The notes under the pieces: generated by a model
The model's database searches: none
Seen by the model: the letters and a program-made list of their open reading frames with translations, nothing else
What the model was told of the DNA's origin: nothing
Assembly: GCF_943914615.1 (NCBI RefSeq)
Contig: NZ_CALUCS010000004.1
Span: 1-64,000 of the forward strand
Source: an uncultured Corynebacterium sp.
GTDB lineage: Bacteria; Actinomycetota; Actinomycetes; Mycobacteriales; Mycobacteriaceae
Direction: 5' to 3'
Length of the DNA: 64,000 nt
Program-made: the position numbers and the translations under genes
Part shown: one piece after another, positions 23,926 to 32,121 of the stretch
Position numbering within the stretch: position 1 is the stretch's first letter
Layout: every line of letters starts with the position of its first letter

Positions 23926-25053
23926 ATGAGCTTCACAATTTTCTTGGTGGTCTTGCTGCTCATCATCGCTACGGTGATCATCAAGATGGTGGCCCTCATC
24001 CCACAGGGTGAGGCGGCTGTTATCGAACGCTTGGGTACGTACACCCGCACTGTTTCTGGTGGTTTGACGCTTCTCGTCCCCTTTGTCGACCGTATCCGCG
24101 ACAAGGTCGACACCCGTGAGCAGGTCGTGAGTTTCCCGCCCCAGGCCGTGATCACGCAGGATAACCTGACAGTCGCCATCGATACCGTGGTCACCTTTCA
24201 GATTAACGATCCGGCCCGCGCCATCTACGGCGTGAACAACTACATCGTGGGCGTGGAGCAGATCTCCGTTGCCACGCTCCGCGACGTAGTCGGTGGCATG
24301 ACGCTGGAGGAGACTCTAACTTCCCGCGAGATCATCAACCGCCGCCTGCGTGGCGAGCTGGATGCGGCCACCACCAAGTGGGGGCTGCGCATCTCCCGCG
24401 TGGAGCTGAAGGCCATCGATCCGCCGGCATCGATCCAGCAGTCGATGGAGATGCAGATGAAGGCGGACCGCGAAAAGCGCGCCATGATTCTGACCGCCGA
24501 GGGTCGCCGCGAGTCGGACATCAAGACCGCTGAGGGTGAAAAGCAGGCTCGCATCCTGGCTGCAGAGGGCGAAAAGCATGCGCACATCCTGGCCGCGGAG
24601 GCCGAGCGCCAAGCGGCAATCCTACGCGCCGAAGGTACCCGCGCAGCCCGCTACCTGGAGGCGCAGGGTGAGGCCAAGGCCATCCAGAAGGTCAACGCCG
24701 CCATCAAGTCCGCCCAGGTCACACCCGAAGTTCTGGCGTACCAGTACCTGGAGAAACTACCGGAGATGGCGAAGGGCTCTGCCAACAAGACCTGGATGAT
24801 CCCCATGCAGTTCGGCGACTCCCTGGAGCAGTTCGCCAAGGCTCTGGCAAAGAAGGACGACGAGGGCGTGTTCCGCTACGAGCCAAAGCCGGTGGACGAT
24901 GCCACTCGCGAGCAGGCCAACGAGTCCAGCTCCGAGGATTGGTTCAACACGGCCTCCTCGCCAGAGATCGCCGAGGCCGTTGCCGCTGCCAACGCCGTGG
25001 CGAACAAGCCCGTCGACGAAGCTGCGCCCGAGAATCCCTACAACGAGGGCTAG
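23926..25053 (+). CDS. SPFH/stomatin-like membrane protein (QmcA type)
   Basis: 375 residues. An N-terminal hydrophobic anchor (FTIFLVVLLLIIATVIIKMV, residues 3-22) is followed by the band-7/SPFH domain at about 25-180 (IPQGEAAVIERLGTY, VPFVDRIRDKVDTREQ, VVGGMTLEETLTSRE). A long helix at about 165-250 contains repeats of an AEGEK-type unit (AAEGEKHAHILAAEAERQ), which form the oligomeric cage in this family. The C-terminal 60 residues are acidic and likely disordered. It is thought to organise membrane microdomains. It shares CTAG with the convergent gene as a stop on both strands. Confidence 0.9.
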   Translation: MSFTIFLVVLLLIIATVIIKMVALIPQGEAAVIERLGTYTRTVSGGLTLLVPFVDRIRDKVDTREQVVSFPPQAVITQDNLTVAIDTVVTFQINDPARAIYGVNNYIVGVEQISVATLRDVVGGMTLEETLTSREIINRRLRGELDAATTKWGLRISRVELKAIDPPASIQQSMEMQMKADREKRAMILTAEGRRESDIKTAEGEKQARILAAEGEKHAHILAAEAERQAAILRAEGTRAARYLEAQGEAKAIQKVNAAIKSAQVTPEVLAYQYLEKLPEMAKGSANKTWMIPMQFGDSLEQFAKALAKKDDEGVFRYEPKPVDDATREQANESSSEDWFNTASSPEIAEAVAAANAVANKPVDEAAPENPYNEG

Positions 25054-25670
25054 TTCCTTAGCTCATCTGCCCTGGCCAACATGTGCACGGCCAGGGTCCA
25101 GCCGGCCTGCTCCGCATGCCAGCCCGCCGCGGCCAGTCGCTGGCTCATCGCCTGCTTGCTAATGCCCACAATCTCTGCCGCCTCGGCCTGCAGATGCCCA
25201 GCGCGCAGTAGGGCAGTGGCCTCGCGGCCCTCCTTCGTGCGCCGTGCCAGCACGTGTGCCAGCAGGGTAAAGGCCGCCGCGATGTCCTGGGCCACCTCCG
25301 CCGCACGCCCCGGGGCGATTACCCCGCCCGGGCCCGGCTTCTCAATGCGCACCGATACCGCTCCCGCACGCTGCGAGCGGGTCACCGCGCGGGTGGCTGC
25401 GCCGATTGCCTCTGCGACGGACGACGGGGCGTCACCATCAACCTCAGCCACCACCGAGCCAATGCCGAGCGCGAAGTCACCCGCCTGCAACAAAGACATC
25501 ACTAGACCGCCGACCTCGTCAGGGCCGGGCGCGATGCAGACAAAGTCCTCGATGCCCTTCATCTCCACAGACTCGACCATCGAGGATCGCTCCAGTGCCG
25601 CCGCGACGTCGCGGACGTACTCTCCACGGCGTTGCGAACGACCCCTGTAGGCGGCATACACGGCAAACAT
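25050..25670 (-). CDS. Putative HTH protein of unknown function
   Basis: 206 residues. The C-terminal quarter has a helix-turn-helix-like stretch at about residues 158-182 (LQAEAAEIVGISKQAMSQRL). The N-terminal part, with VAAALERSSMVESVEMKGIEDF and QAGDFALGIGSV, is a mixed alpha/beta region vaguely reminiscent of SatD-type proteins, but I do not assign it. The ATG follows the TVP38-family gene stop by 2 bases, so the two are translationally close and likely co-transcribed. It overlaps the SPFH gene end by 4 bases. Confidence 0.7.
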   Translation of the reverse strand: MFAVYAAYRGRSQRRGEYVRDVAAALERSSMVESVEMKGIEDFVCIAPGPDEVGGLVMSLLQAGDFALGIGSVVAEVDGDAPSSVAEAIGAATRAVTRSQRAGAVSVRIEKPGPGGVIAPGRAAEVAQDIAAAFTLLAHVLARRTKEGREATALLRAGHLQAEAAEIVGISKQAMSQRLAAAGWHAEQAGWTLAVHMLARADELRN

Positions 25671-25672
25671 GT

Positions 25673-26380
25673 TTATAAACCTACTTCATTGGCTTTGCGC
25701 AGCTGGCGCCAGAGTCGAATCTCGTTCGCGGCGAGAGCGAAACCGGTGCACACCACCACGAAGCTAAGGATCAGGATCCACGGCTGGCCACCGGTCGCGA
25801 GCGCGTCAGAGGCTATAACAGTGGCGATGGTATTCGGCGCGGAACCGAAGATCGTGGCCAGTACATAGGGCACAAACGGGATGCGACTTAACCCACAGGC
25901 GTAGTTCAGCAGCGAAAAGGGGATGGCCGGAACCATGCGTAGCCCCAGCACGGCGATCCAGCCGCGCTCGGCGATCCTTTCTTGCAGCAGCTGGATGCGC
26001 TGATCGTTACGAGTCTTCTTTTCCACCCACGTGCCGCCGACGGCACGCACCAGTATCAGGGACAGTGCGGCGGAGGCGCCCACGCCCACTAGTGCCAGCA
26101 CCGAGCCCCACAGGGATCCAAACATCACCCCTGCGGCGATTGTCCAGATCGTGCGGGGGAGCGGTAGCTGGGTAAAGGCGACCAACAACACTACGAAAGT
26201 CAGCGGCGCCCACGCGCCAGTGGAGGCGACCCACGTTCGAATATCGTCGACCGCGGGCTTCGGAACGAAGTAGACGAAGGCGACCAGCAGGATCGGAACA
26301 AGGATGCTCAGGAAGCGGTACCGCAGCTTTAGCCCCCACCACGCGCTAAAGGCATGGCCTGCAAAGCGTGGGATCTTCAT
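25673..26380 (-). CDS. TVP38/TMEM64 (DedA-like, SNARE-associated) membrane protein
   Basis: 235 residues with about five or six hydrophobic segments. The family core is visible: FTQLPLPRTIWTIAAGVMFG near residues 90-108 and the second half GLRMVPAIPFSLLNYACG near 164-182. Relatives of this fold act in membrane lipid handling; the substrate is not known here. The ATG at 26380 lies only 4 bases after the tRNA-Leu 3' end on the same strand and has no Shine-Dalgarno sequence, so the mRNA may arise by tRNA 3' processing and be translated leaderless. A downstream start cannot be excluded. Confidence 0.82.
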   Translation of the reverse strand: MKIPRFAGHAFSAWWGLKLRYRFLSILVPILLVAFVYFVPKPAVDDIRTWVASTGAWAPLTFVVLLVAFTQLPLPRTIWTIAAGVMFGSLWGSVLALVGVGASAALSLILVRAVGGTWVEKKTRNDQRIQLLQERIAERGWIAVLGLRMVPAIPFSLLNYACGLSRIPFVPYVLATIFGSAPNTIATVIASDALATGGQPWILILSFVVVCTGFALAANEIRLWRQLRKANEVGL

Positions 26381-26384
26381 GTTG

Positions 26385-26470
26385 TGTCCGGAGGGGGACT
26401 TGAACCCCCACGTCCGTTAATAGGACACTAGCACCTCAAGCTAGCGCGTCTGCCATTCCGCCACCCGGAC
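26385..26470 (-). tRNA. tRNA-Leu (anticodon GAG)
   Basis: 86 bases on the minus strand. The acceptor stem GTCCGGG pairs with TCCGGAC (one G-U), the D arm has GGCGGAATGGCAGACGC, and the anticodon stem CTAGC/GCTAG encloses TTGAGGT, giving anticodon GAG. A long variable arm (GTCC...GGAC) and the T arm GGGGGTTCAAGTCCCCC complete a class II tRNA. The CCA end is not encoded. It immediately precedes the TVP38-family gene. Confidence 0.95.
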
Positions 26471-26621
26471 TTGGGTTGCGCACACCACAGGAAGTGGTGG
26501 CAACTCCCGCCACTTTAATGCCAAGCCAGTGATTTACACAAATACACAGGTCAGGGGGAGTTACTTGTATCTGGATAAGCACTTTAGTGCGCTCGCCCAA
26601 AGCTTTGACTAGCGTGGTGCT

Positions 26622-27179
26622 ATGTCCGATAACAACGCACAGCACCAGCCCACTTACATCGACGACCGTTTCCCCGGCCCGGATCCTTACGCGCCCCTAA
26701 CGGACCTGCCCGCGCTGGAGGTCACCAGCGAGACTTTCGCCGACGGCGATCGTCTGCCCGAGGATCAGCTGGGAGGCAACGACGTCTCGCCCCAGCTGAG
26801 CTGGTCTGCAGGCCCGGAGGGCACGAAGACTTACGCGGTTACCTGTTTTGATCCGGACGCCCCCACGGCCAGCGGTTTCTGGCACTGGGCCGTCTTTAAC
26901 ATCCCGGCGGATGTAACCTCCCTGCAGCTAGGAGCTGGCAACGAAGACCTTAGCGGCCTGCCCAAGGGGGCAGTGGCATTGCGCGGCGACAGCCGTTCCT
27001 GGGGCTACTACGGCGCCAACCCGCCGGCTGGCCACGGTCCGCACCGCTACCTGTTCGCCGTCCACGCGGTAGACGAGGAGCTGGACATCGACGACCGCCA
27101 GACCCCGACCGTCCTGGGCTTTAACTTGAACTTCAAGGCCACCGCCCGAGGCATCATCTGGGGCTGGGCCGAAAACTAG
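26622..27179 (+). CDS. PEBP/YbhB-YbcL (Raf kinase inhibitor-like) family protein
   Basis: 185 residues. The phosphatidylethanolamine-binding-protein fold is shown by GGNDVSPQLSWSAGPEGTKTYAVTCFDPDAP (residues about 50-80, read in parts), FWHWAVFNIP with the pocket His, and YYGANPPAGHGPHRYLFAVHAVD near 128-150. It appears cytoplasmic, with no signal peptide. The family binds small anionic ligands; its bacterial role is mostly unknown. A TAGCGT hexamer 6 bases before the ATG suggests a leaderless transcript. Its stop directly abuts the pyrD stop with no gap. Confidence 0.9.
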   Translation: MSDNNAQHQPTYIDDRFPGPDPYAPLTDLPALEVTSETFADGDRLPEDQLGGNDVSPQLSWSAGPEGTKTYAVTCFDPDAPTASGFWHWAVFNIPADVTSLQLGAGNEDLSGLPKGAVALRGDSRSWGYYGANPPAGHGPHRYLFAVHAVDEELDIDDRQTPTVLGFNLNFKATARGIIWGWAEN

Positions 27180-28283
27180 CTAAGCGTCCACCCACGGCAA
27201 CCCGCTGCCCACGGCCTGCGAGATATTCTCCAGGCCGTGGGCTTTCAACTGTGCAGACAGGCCCTGGTGGATCTCGCGGATCCAGTCCGGGCCGCCGTAG
27301 ATGAACGGCGTGTAGCCCTGGATCAGGCTGGCGCCGGCGGCGATGCGCTCCCACGCTGCACGCGGGGAGTCGATGCCGCCCACTCCGATCAGCACCAGCT
27401 TCCCATCGGCGCGGGCCGCCAGGCGGCGCAGTACCTCCAGCGCACGGGCTGCCACCGGAGCGCCCGAAATACCGCCCGCACCCATGGCCTCTACCTCGTG
27501 GGCCGGGGTCTTCAGGCCTTCGCGATTGATGGTGGTGTTCGTGGCGATAAGCCCTGTGACCCCCATCTCGATGGCCAGATCGCAGACCTTGTCGATATCC
27601 TCATCGCTCAGATCCGGGGCGATCTTCACAAACAGCGGGCGGGTGCTTTCCTCCTGCACCGCGCTGATGATCGGGCGCAGAGATTCCACCGCCTGCAGGT
27701 CGCGCAGTCCAGGCGTGTTGGGGGAGGAGACGTTGATAACCAGGTAGTCAGCCACCCCGCCGATGGCCTTGGCGGACTCGCGGTAGTCACGGTCCGCAAT
27801 CTCGGCGTCCACCAGCTTGGACTTGCCCAGGTTCGCGCCCACCGGGATGTCCGTGCTGCGCTTCTGCAAGCGCATAGCCGCCGCGCGGGAGCCCTCGTTG
27901 TTGAACCCCATGCGGTTGAGGATGGCCTTGTCCTCCGGCAGGCGGAACAGGCGTGGGGTCGGGTTTCCCGGCTGCGCCAGGGCGGTAACGGTGCCGATCT
28001 CTGCGAAACCGAAGCCCAGCGGACCCCAGGCGTCGACCTCCTTGGCGTCCTTGTCGAAGCCCGCGGCCAGGCCGAGCGGGCGCGGGAAAGTAAGCCCGGC
28101 AATCTTCTGGCTCAGCGCGTCATCGTGCACGGCCAGCGCGCCGTCCATCGCGGACAGGACTGCTCTGGAGCCCGCCACCTGCTGCAGCCCGCGGGACATC
28201 AGCCCGTGGATGCGCTCCGGGCGCAGGGTAAACATTCCCTTCAGCGCCGCCTGGTAGGCGCCGTGGCGAATCTTCTTCAGCAT
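27180..28283 (-). CDS. pyrD: Dihydroorotate dehydrogenase (quinone), class 2
   Basis: 367 residues from ATG 28283. It oxidises dihydroorotate to orotate in pyrimidine synthesis, passing electrons to membrane quinone. An N-terminal helical extension (residues 1-40, LKKIRHGAYQAALKGMF) marks the membrane-associated class 2 enzyme. FMN and substrate motifs include GLAAGFDKDAKEVDAWGPLG, NRMGFNNEGS, VNVSSPNTPGLRDLQ with the catalytic Ser, and ATNTTINREGL. The ORF could start 14 codons earlier, but that lacks homology and runs into the lipoprotein gene, whose stop is 13 bases upstream. Confidence 0.95.
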   Translation of the reverse strand: MLKKIRHGAYQAALKGMFTLRPERIHGLMSRGLQQVAGSRAVLSAMDGALAVHDDALSQKIAGLTFPRPLGLAAGFDKDAKEVDAWGPLGFGFAEIGTVTALAQPGNPTPRLFRLPEDKAILNRMGFNNEGSRAAAMRLQKRSTDIPVGANLGKSKLVDAEIADRDYRESAKAIGGVADYLVINVSSPNTPGLRDLQAVESLRPIISAVQEESTRPLFVKIAPDLSDEDIDKVCDLAIEMGVTGLIATNTTINREGLKTPAHEVEAMGAGGISGAPVAARALEVLRRLAARADGKLVLIGVGGIDSPRAAWERIAAGASLIQGYTPFIYGGPDWIREIHQGLSAQLKAHGLENISQAVGSGLPWVDA

Positions 28284-28296
28284 TTCTGATCCCCTT

Positions 28297-29418
28297 TTAT
28301 TCCTTCTCCGCCGGGTACTCGTCATCCGACGTCGTCTGCTTATCCTTCACCGCGTCGTCCACGCTCTGGGCGCTGTATACGTTGACCTTTCCGCCCTCTG
28401 TGACCAGTACCAATGCACCGTTGGTGGCGTCCAGAATCCCGCGTAGCTTGCTCGGCGCCTCAACTTCGGCGACCTTCACGGGCGCGCCGCTGTCGATGCG
28501 GAAGGCCGTCAGCTTGTTTTCTCCTACCGACCCAACCCAGGCCAGTTGGCGCTTCGCGTCCCACGCCACGCCCCACGGGGAGGCCTTCGTCGGGATTGCC
28601 TGGTGCAGGCGCACGACGTCGTTCATGGTGTAAATCAGCATCTGGTCCTGGCGCGCGTCGCTGGCAACTACCACGCCGTCGTCGCCGCGGCCGGTGGCCA
28701 CCTGGCCCACGCCCTGGCCGATACGCAGGGAAGCGTTCAGCGAGCCATCGTCCACGTCCACGTCGTTGATGCTGGTCTGCCCCCGGTCGATCAACGCTGC
28801 GCGCTGCCCACGGCCGTGCGGCTTCACCAACACGGCCTCGTCTAGGCTCCGGCTCACGATCGCCTCGCCGGTCTCGTTGCCGTCCTTATCGTAGAAGCGC
28901 GCCTTGTCCTCGCCTGCCTTGCCCAGCACGGCCTTGCCGTTTTCCAGGAAGGTCACGGTGGTCACCTTGCCATCCACGTCAAGGCTGCGGGTTTCCTTGC
29001 CGTCCGGGCCCAGCTCGATGGCCTTGTCCTGGCAAGCCACCGCCACGCCGGTCGCGGTGGTGGAGATGTTGTCGCAGGAATCGTCGACGTCTACCTGGCT
29101 TGGTTTGTCCTTGGGACTGGTGGCGTCAATAAAGTGCACCTTGCCCTTCGTCAGCACCGCAACCAGGTTCGCCCCCGGCGCCTTCTCGTCGGCAGAAAGG
29201 CCCACGCGCGCGGCTCCGATGGTGGATTCTCCCAGCTCCAGTTGTTCGCCCAGACCGGACGAACTATCGGGAGAGTCCTGCGGCTGCGCGGGCTCACCTG
29301 CAACGGGCGCGTTTTCTTCCGGTTCATCGGATCCACAGGCGGAAAGTGACCCCAGAGCCAGGGCGGCAGCGGCGGTCACGCAGAGGGTTCGGCTAAAGCG
29401 ATTGACGTGCACATTCAC
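28297..29418 (-). CDS. Secreted lipoprotein with beta-propeller-like repeats, unknown function
   Basis: About 373 residues from GTG 29418. The N-terminal sequence RTLCVTAAAALALGSLSAC is a lipoprotein signal with lipobox LSAC (Cys28), followed by a Pro/Ser/Glu-rich linker. The remainder has regularly spaced short beta-strand motifs (NLVAVLTKGKVHFID, TGVAVACQDKAIEL, LVLVTEGGKVNVYS), suggestive of a propeller, but I recognise no family. The start is uncertain: the frame opens at 29445 and a second GTG lies at 29412. pyrD follows 13 bases downstream. The upstream gene uppP is divergent. Confidence 0.72.
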   Translation of the reverse strand: MNVHVNRFSRTLCVTAAAALALGSLSACGSDEPEENAPVAGEPAQPQDSPDSSSGLGEQLELGESTIGAARVGLSADEKAPGANLVAVLTKGKVHFIDATSPKDKPSQVDVDDSCDNISTTATGVAVACQDKAIELGPDGKETRSLDVDGKVTTVTFLENGKAVLGKAGEDKARFYDKDGNETGEAIVSRSLDEAVLVKPHGRGQRAALIDRGQTSINDVDVDDGSLNASLRIGQGVGQVATGRGDDGVVVASDARQDQMLIYTMNDVVRLHQAIPTKASPWGVAWDAKRQLAWVGSVGENKLTAFRIDSGAPVKVAEVEAPSKLRGILDATNGALVLVTEGGKVNVYSAQSVDDAVKDKQTTSDDEYPAEKE

Positions 29419-29474
29419 AATTTCTAACGCTACCAGCCCGGCCACGTCACTCTTTCACGGCGGGGGAGAAGGAC

Positions 29475-29480
29475 TAGGCT
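29475..29480 (+). promoter_or_regulatory. Putative -10 hexamer of uppP
   Basis: TAGGCT, 8 bases before the uppP ATG and without a Shine-Dalgarno between them. It is identical in sequence and spacing to the hexamer before the ABC-F gene, supporting a leaderless transcript. Confidence 0.5.
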
Positions 29481-29488
29481 CAATCCCC

Positions 29489-30361
29489 ATGACTACAGAT
29501 ATGACTTGGGCGCAGACGATCATTCTGTCGCTTATCCAAGGTCTGACGGAGTTCCTACCTGTGTCTTCGTCCGGCCACCTGCGCATCTTCTCCACTCTGT
29601 TGTGGGGCGAGGATGCCGGCGCGTCGTTTACGGCCGTCATCCAGCTGGGCACGGAGCTGGCGGTACTGGTGTTCTTCGCCAAGGACATTTGGAACATCGC
29701 CAGCGCCTGGTGCAAGGGTGTGTGGGAGTGGCTCACCGACCTCACCGGCAAGCACGGTCGCCGCGTACACCGGGAGACCTTCGATTATCGGATGGGCTGG
29801 ATGGTCATCGTCGGTACCCTGCCCGTGGCCGTCCTGGGGTACCTGGGCAAGGACCTGATCCGCGATAACCTGCGCAACCTCTGGATCACGGCCACCATGC
29901 TGGTGCTGTTTTCCTTCGTCTTCATCCTCGCCGAGCGCATGGGCCGCCGCGAGCGCAGCTTCGACGAGCTGACCATGCGCGATTCGGTGATCATGGGCTT
30001 CGCGCAGTGCCTGGCTCTCATCCCGGGTGTCTCCCGCTCCGGCGGCACGGTCTCGGCCGGTCTGTTCTTGAACCTGGATCGCGAGGTCGCCACCCGTTAC
30101 TCTTTCCTGCTCGCCATCCCCGCTGTGCTGGCCTCGGGGCTTTTCTCGCTTCCTGACGCCTTTAGCCCTGACGCCGGACAGGCCGCCTCGGGCGCCCAGT
30201 TGTTCGTGGGCACGGCGATTGCCTTTGCAGTGGGCTATGCGTCTATCGCCTGGCTGCTGAAGTTCGTGGCCAACCACTCCTTTGCATGGTTCGCGCTGTG
30301 GCGTATCCCGCTGGGCCTGGCGGTTATGGGTCTGCTCGCATTCGGGGTACTGCCAGCCTAG
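29489..30361 (+). CDS. uppP: Undecaprenyl-diphosphatase
   Basis: 290 residues, with about eight membrane segments. It dephosphorylates undecaprenyl (or decaprenyl) diphosphate to recycle the lipid carrier of wall synthesis and confers bacitracin tolerance. Both active-site motifs are present: QGLTEFLPVSSSGHL near residues 17-31 and PGVSRSGGTVSAG near 174-186. The frame is open far upstream, but ATG 29489 gives the standard N-terminus TWAQTIILSLIQG. mshC begins 11 bases after the stop, and its -10 hexamer overlaps the uppP stop codon. Confidence 0.95.
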   Translation: MTTDMTWAQTIILSLIQGLTEFLPVSSSGHLRIFSTLLWGEDAGASFTAVIQLGTELAVLVFFAKDIWNIASAWCKGVWEWLTDLTGKHGRRVHRETFDYRMGWMVIVGTLPVAVLGYLGKDLIRDNLRNLWITATMLVLFSFVFILAERMGRRERSFDELTMRDSVIMGFAQCLALIPGVSRSGGTVSAGLFLNLDREVATRYSFLLAIPAVLASGLFSLPDAFSPDAGQAASGAQLFVGTAIAFAVGYASIAWLLKFVANHSFAWFALWRIPLGLAVMGLLAFGVLPA

Positions 30362-30364
30362 AAT
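30359..30364 (+). promoter_or_regulatory. Putative -10 hexamer of mshC, overlapping the uppP stop
   Basis: TAGAAT begins with the TAG stop of uppP and lies 8 bases before the mshC ATG. This would allow mshC a separate leaderless transcript besides read-through from uppP. Confidence 0.4.
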
Positions 30365-30372
30365 CGGAACCC

Positions 30373-31620
30373 ATGCACTCTTGGCCCGAACCGGAAGTCC
30401 CACAGCTGCCGGGTGAAGCCCCGCAGCTTCGCCTGTACGACACCGCCGACGACGCAGTTAAGCCCGTCGAGATTCCCGCCGGGGAGGTGGGGATGTACGT
30501 CTGTGGCATTACCCCGTACGACTCCACCCACCTGGGCCACGCAGCCACTTATCTGACCTTCGACCTGATCCACCGTTATCTGCGCGCGGCAGGCCACGGC
30601 GTGCACTACGTGCAGAACATCACCGACGTGGACGATCCGCTGTTTGAGCGCGCCGAGCGGGACGGTGTGGATTGGCAGGAGTTGGGCACCAGCCAGATCG
30701 ACCTGTTCCGCTCCGACATGGAGAACCTGGCGGTCATCCCGCCGCGCGACTACATCGGCGCGATGGAATCCATCGACGAGGTCATCGAGATGGTGGCAAA
30801 GCTCCTAAAGGTCGGCGCCGCCTACCAGCTGGAAGGCGATGAGTACCCGGACATCTACGCGGACTACACCTTCCTGCCGCAGTTCGGCTACGAGTCCCGC
30901 TACGACGAGGAGCAGATGGCGGAGTTCTTTGCCGAGCGAGGGGGAGACCCGGAGCGCCCCGGCAAGCGGCACCCGATGGACGCGCTGCTGTGGCGCGCAC
31001 ACCGCGACGGAGAGCCGAAGTGGGATTCTCCCTTCGGCCCCGGCCGCCCCGGCTGGCACATCGAGTGCTCGGCCATCGCCGTCAACCGTCTGGGCGCCCC
31101 CTTTGCGATCCAGGGTGGCGGTAGCGACCTGCGCTTCCCACACCACGAGTTCTCCGCCACCCACGCCGAGGCCGCCCACGGGGTAGACCGCATGGCCCAC
31201 CACTACGTCCACACCGGCATGATCGGTCTGGACGGCACCAAGATGAGCAAGTCGCTGGGCAACCTCGTCTTCGTCTCCAAGCTCACCGCCGCCGGCCACG
31301 AACCCGCGGCCATCCGCCTGGGCGTGTACGCGGGCCACTATCGCCAGGACCGCGACTGGACTAAGGACGTGCTGGCCCACGCCGAGCATCGCCTGGCTAG
31401 CTGGCGGGCTGCCCTGGCCGCAGGCTCCACCACCGCGGATGAGGCCCGCGAGCTGGTAGCCACCGTGCGCGGCCACCTGGCCAATGACCTCGACACTGCG
31501 GCGGCCCTGGAGGCACTCGACCACTGGGCCGCGGCCACCAATGCTGGGGTGGCCGGAGATGAGGCTGCGGCGTCAGAAATAAAAACCGCAATCGATGCGC
31601 TGCTGGGCGTGCGCCTCTAG
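30373..31620 (+). CDS. mshC: L-cysteine:1D-myo-inosityl 2-amino-2-deoxy-glucopyranoside ligase
   Basis: 415 residues. MshC joins cysteine to GlcN-Ins in the ATP-dependent third dedicated step of mycothiol synthesis. It is a cysteinyl-tRNA-synthetase homologue: the HIGH-like motif is in YVCGITPYDSTHLGHAATY near residues 40-58, the Zn/Cys-binding site in GWHIECSAIA near 230, FPHHEFSATHAEA near 257 and the KMSKS loop in GTKMSKSLGN near 288. The C-terminal tRNA-binding part of CysRS is missing, as expected for MshC. It shows that the organism makes mycothiol and so is an actinobacterium. Confidence 0.95.
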   Translation: MHSWPEPEVPQLPGEAPQLRLYDTADDAVKPVEIPAGEVGMYVCGITPYDSTHLGHAATYLTFDLIHRYLRAAGHGVHYVQNITDVDDPLFERAERDGVDWQELGTSQIDLFRSDMENLAVIPPRDYIGAMESIDEVIEMVAKLLKVGAAYQLEGDEYPDIYADYTFLPQFGYESRYDEEQMAEFFAERGGDPERPGKRHPMDALLWRAHRDGEPKWDSPFGPGRPGWHIECSAIAVNRLGAPFAIQGGGSDLRFPHHEFSATHAEAAHGVDRMAHHYVHTGMIGLDGTKMSKSLGNLVFVSKLTAAGHEPAAIRLGVYAGHYRQDRDWTKDVLAHAEHRLASWRAALAAGSTTADEARELVATVRGHLANDLDTAAALEALDHWAAATNAGVAGDEAAASEIKTAIDALLGVRL

Positions 31621-31644
31621 CTCACACAGGGCAGACTGTCTCTT

Positions 31645-32121
31645 ATGAGCACCACACAGCTGAGCACAGCCACCACATCCGCCCGCGAAGAGTTCCTCGA
31701 CAACCTGCGCCAAATGGCGACAGGCAGCTACCTGCGCGACGAGGATCGCGAGTTTTGGGAAGCCCCGTACCCGGAGTCCGCGGTGGACGACGCCCAGGCC
31801 ATCGTCGACGGCATGCTGCAGGCTGCGCAGTCCGTGGCCTCCAGCAACGAAGCAGAGTTGAGGAAGGTAGCCGCCTCTCTGCACCTGCAGAACACCGAGG
31901 AGAGCGCCGACGAACAGCCGACCGCAACCACCCTCGCGATCACCGCCGTGATCAACCAGCACATCGAAAAGCTCAAGGAGCTCTCCGCCCGCCATGAGGA
32001 CGCGCTGCTGGAGGACGAGGAGATCAAGGATCTGCTCGCCCTGGTGGAGAAGCTGGCCGTGGACCTGGATGCCGACGATATGTTCGTGACCAACCAGGCC
32101 GAGGCCGTCTGCGAAGCCTAG
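31645..32121 (+). CDS. Hypothetical acidic helical protein
   Basis: 158 residues, strongly acidic and predicted mainly alpha-helical (LRKVAASLHLQNTEE, INQHIEKLKELSARHEDALLEDEE). No Cys cluster, signal peptide or membrane segment is seen, and I do not recognise a family. The ATG lies 24 bases after mshC with only a weak ribosome-binding site, so it is probably co-transcribed. Its stop shares CTAG with the convergent thioesterase gene, giving TAG on both strands. Confidence 0.7.
   Translation: MSTTQLSTATTSAREEFLDNLRQMATGSYLRDEDREFWEAPYPESAVDDAQAIVDGMLQAAQSVASSNEAELRKVAASLHLQNTEESADEQPTATTLAITAVINQHIEKLKELSARHEDALLEDEEIKDLLALVEKLAVDLDADDMFVTNQAEAVCEA

Noticed and set aside
26492..26515. AAGTGG/CCACTT hairpin followed by TTTAAT as a terminator
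   Set aside because: No plus-strand gene ends upstream, and on the minus strand it lies upstream of the tRNA; it may only be part of the tRNA promoter region.
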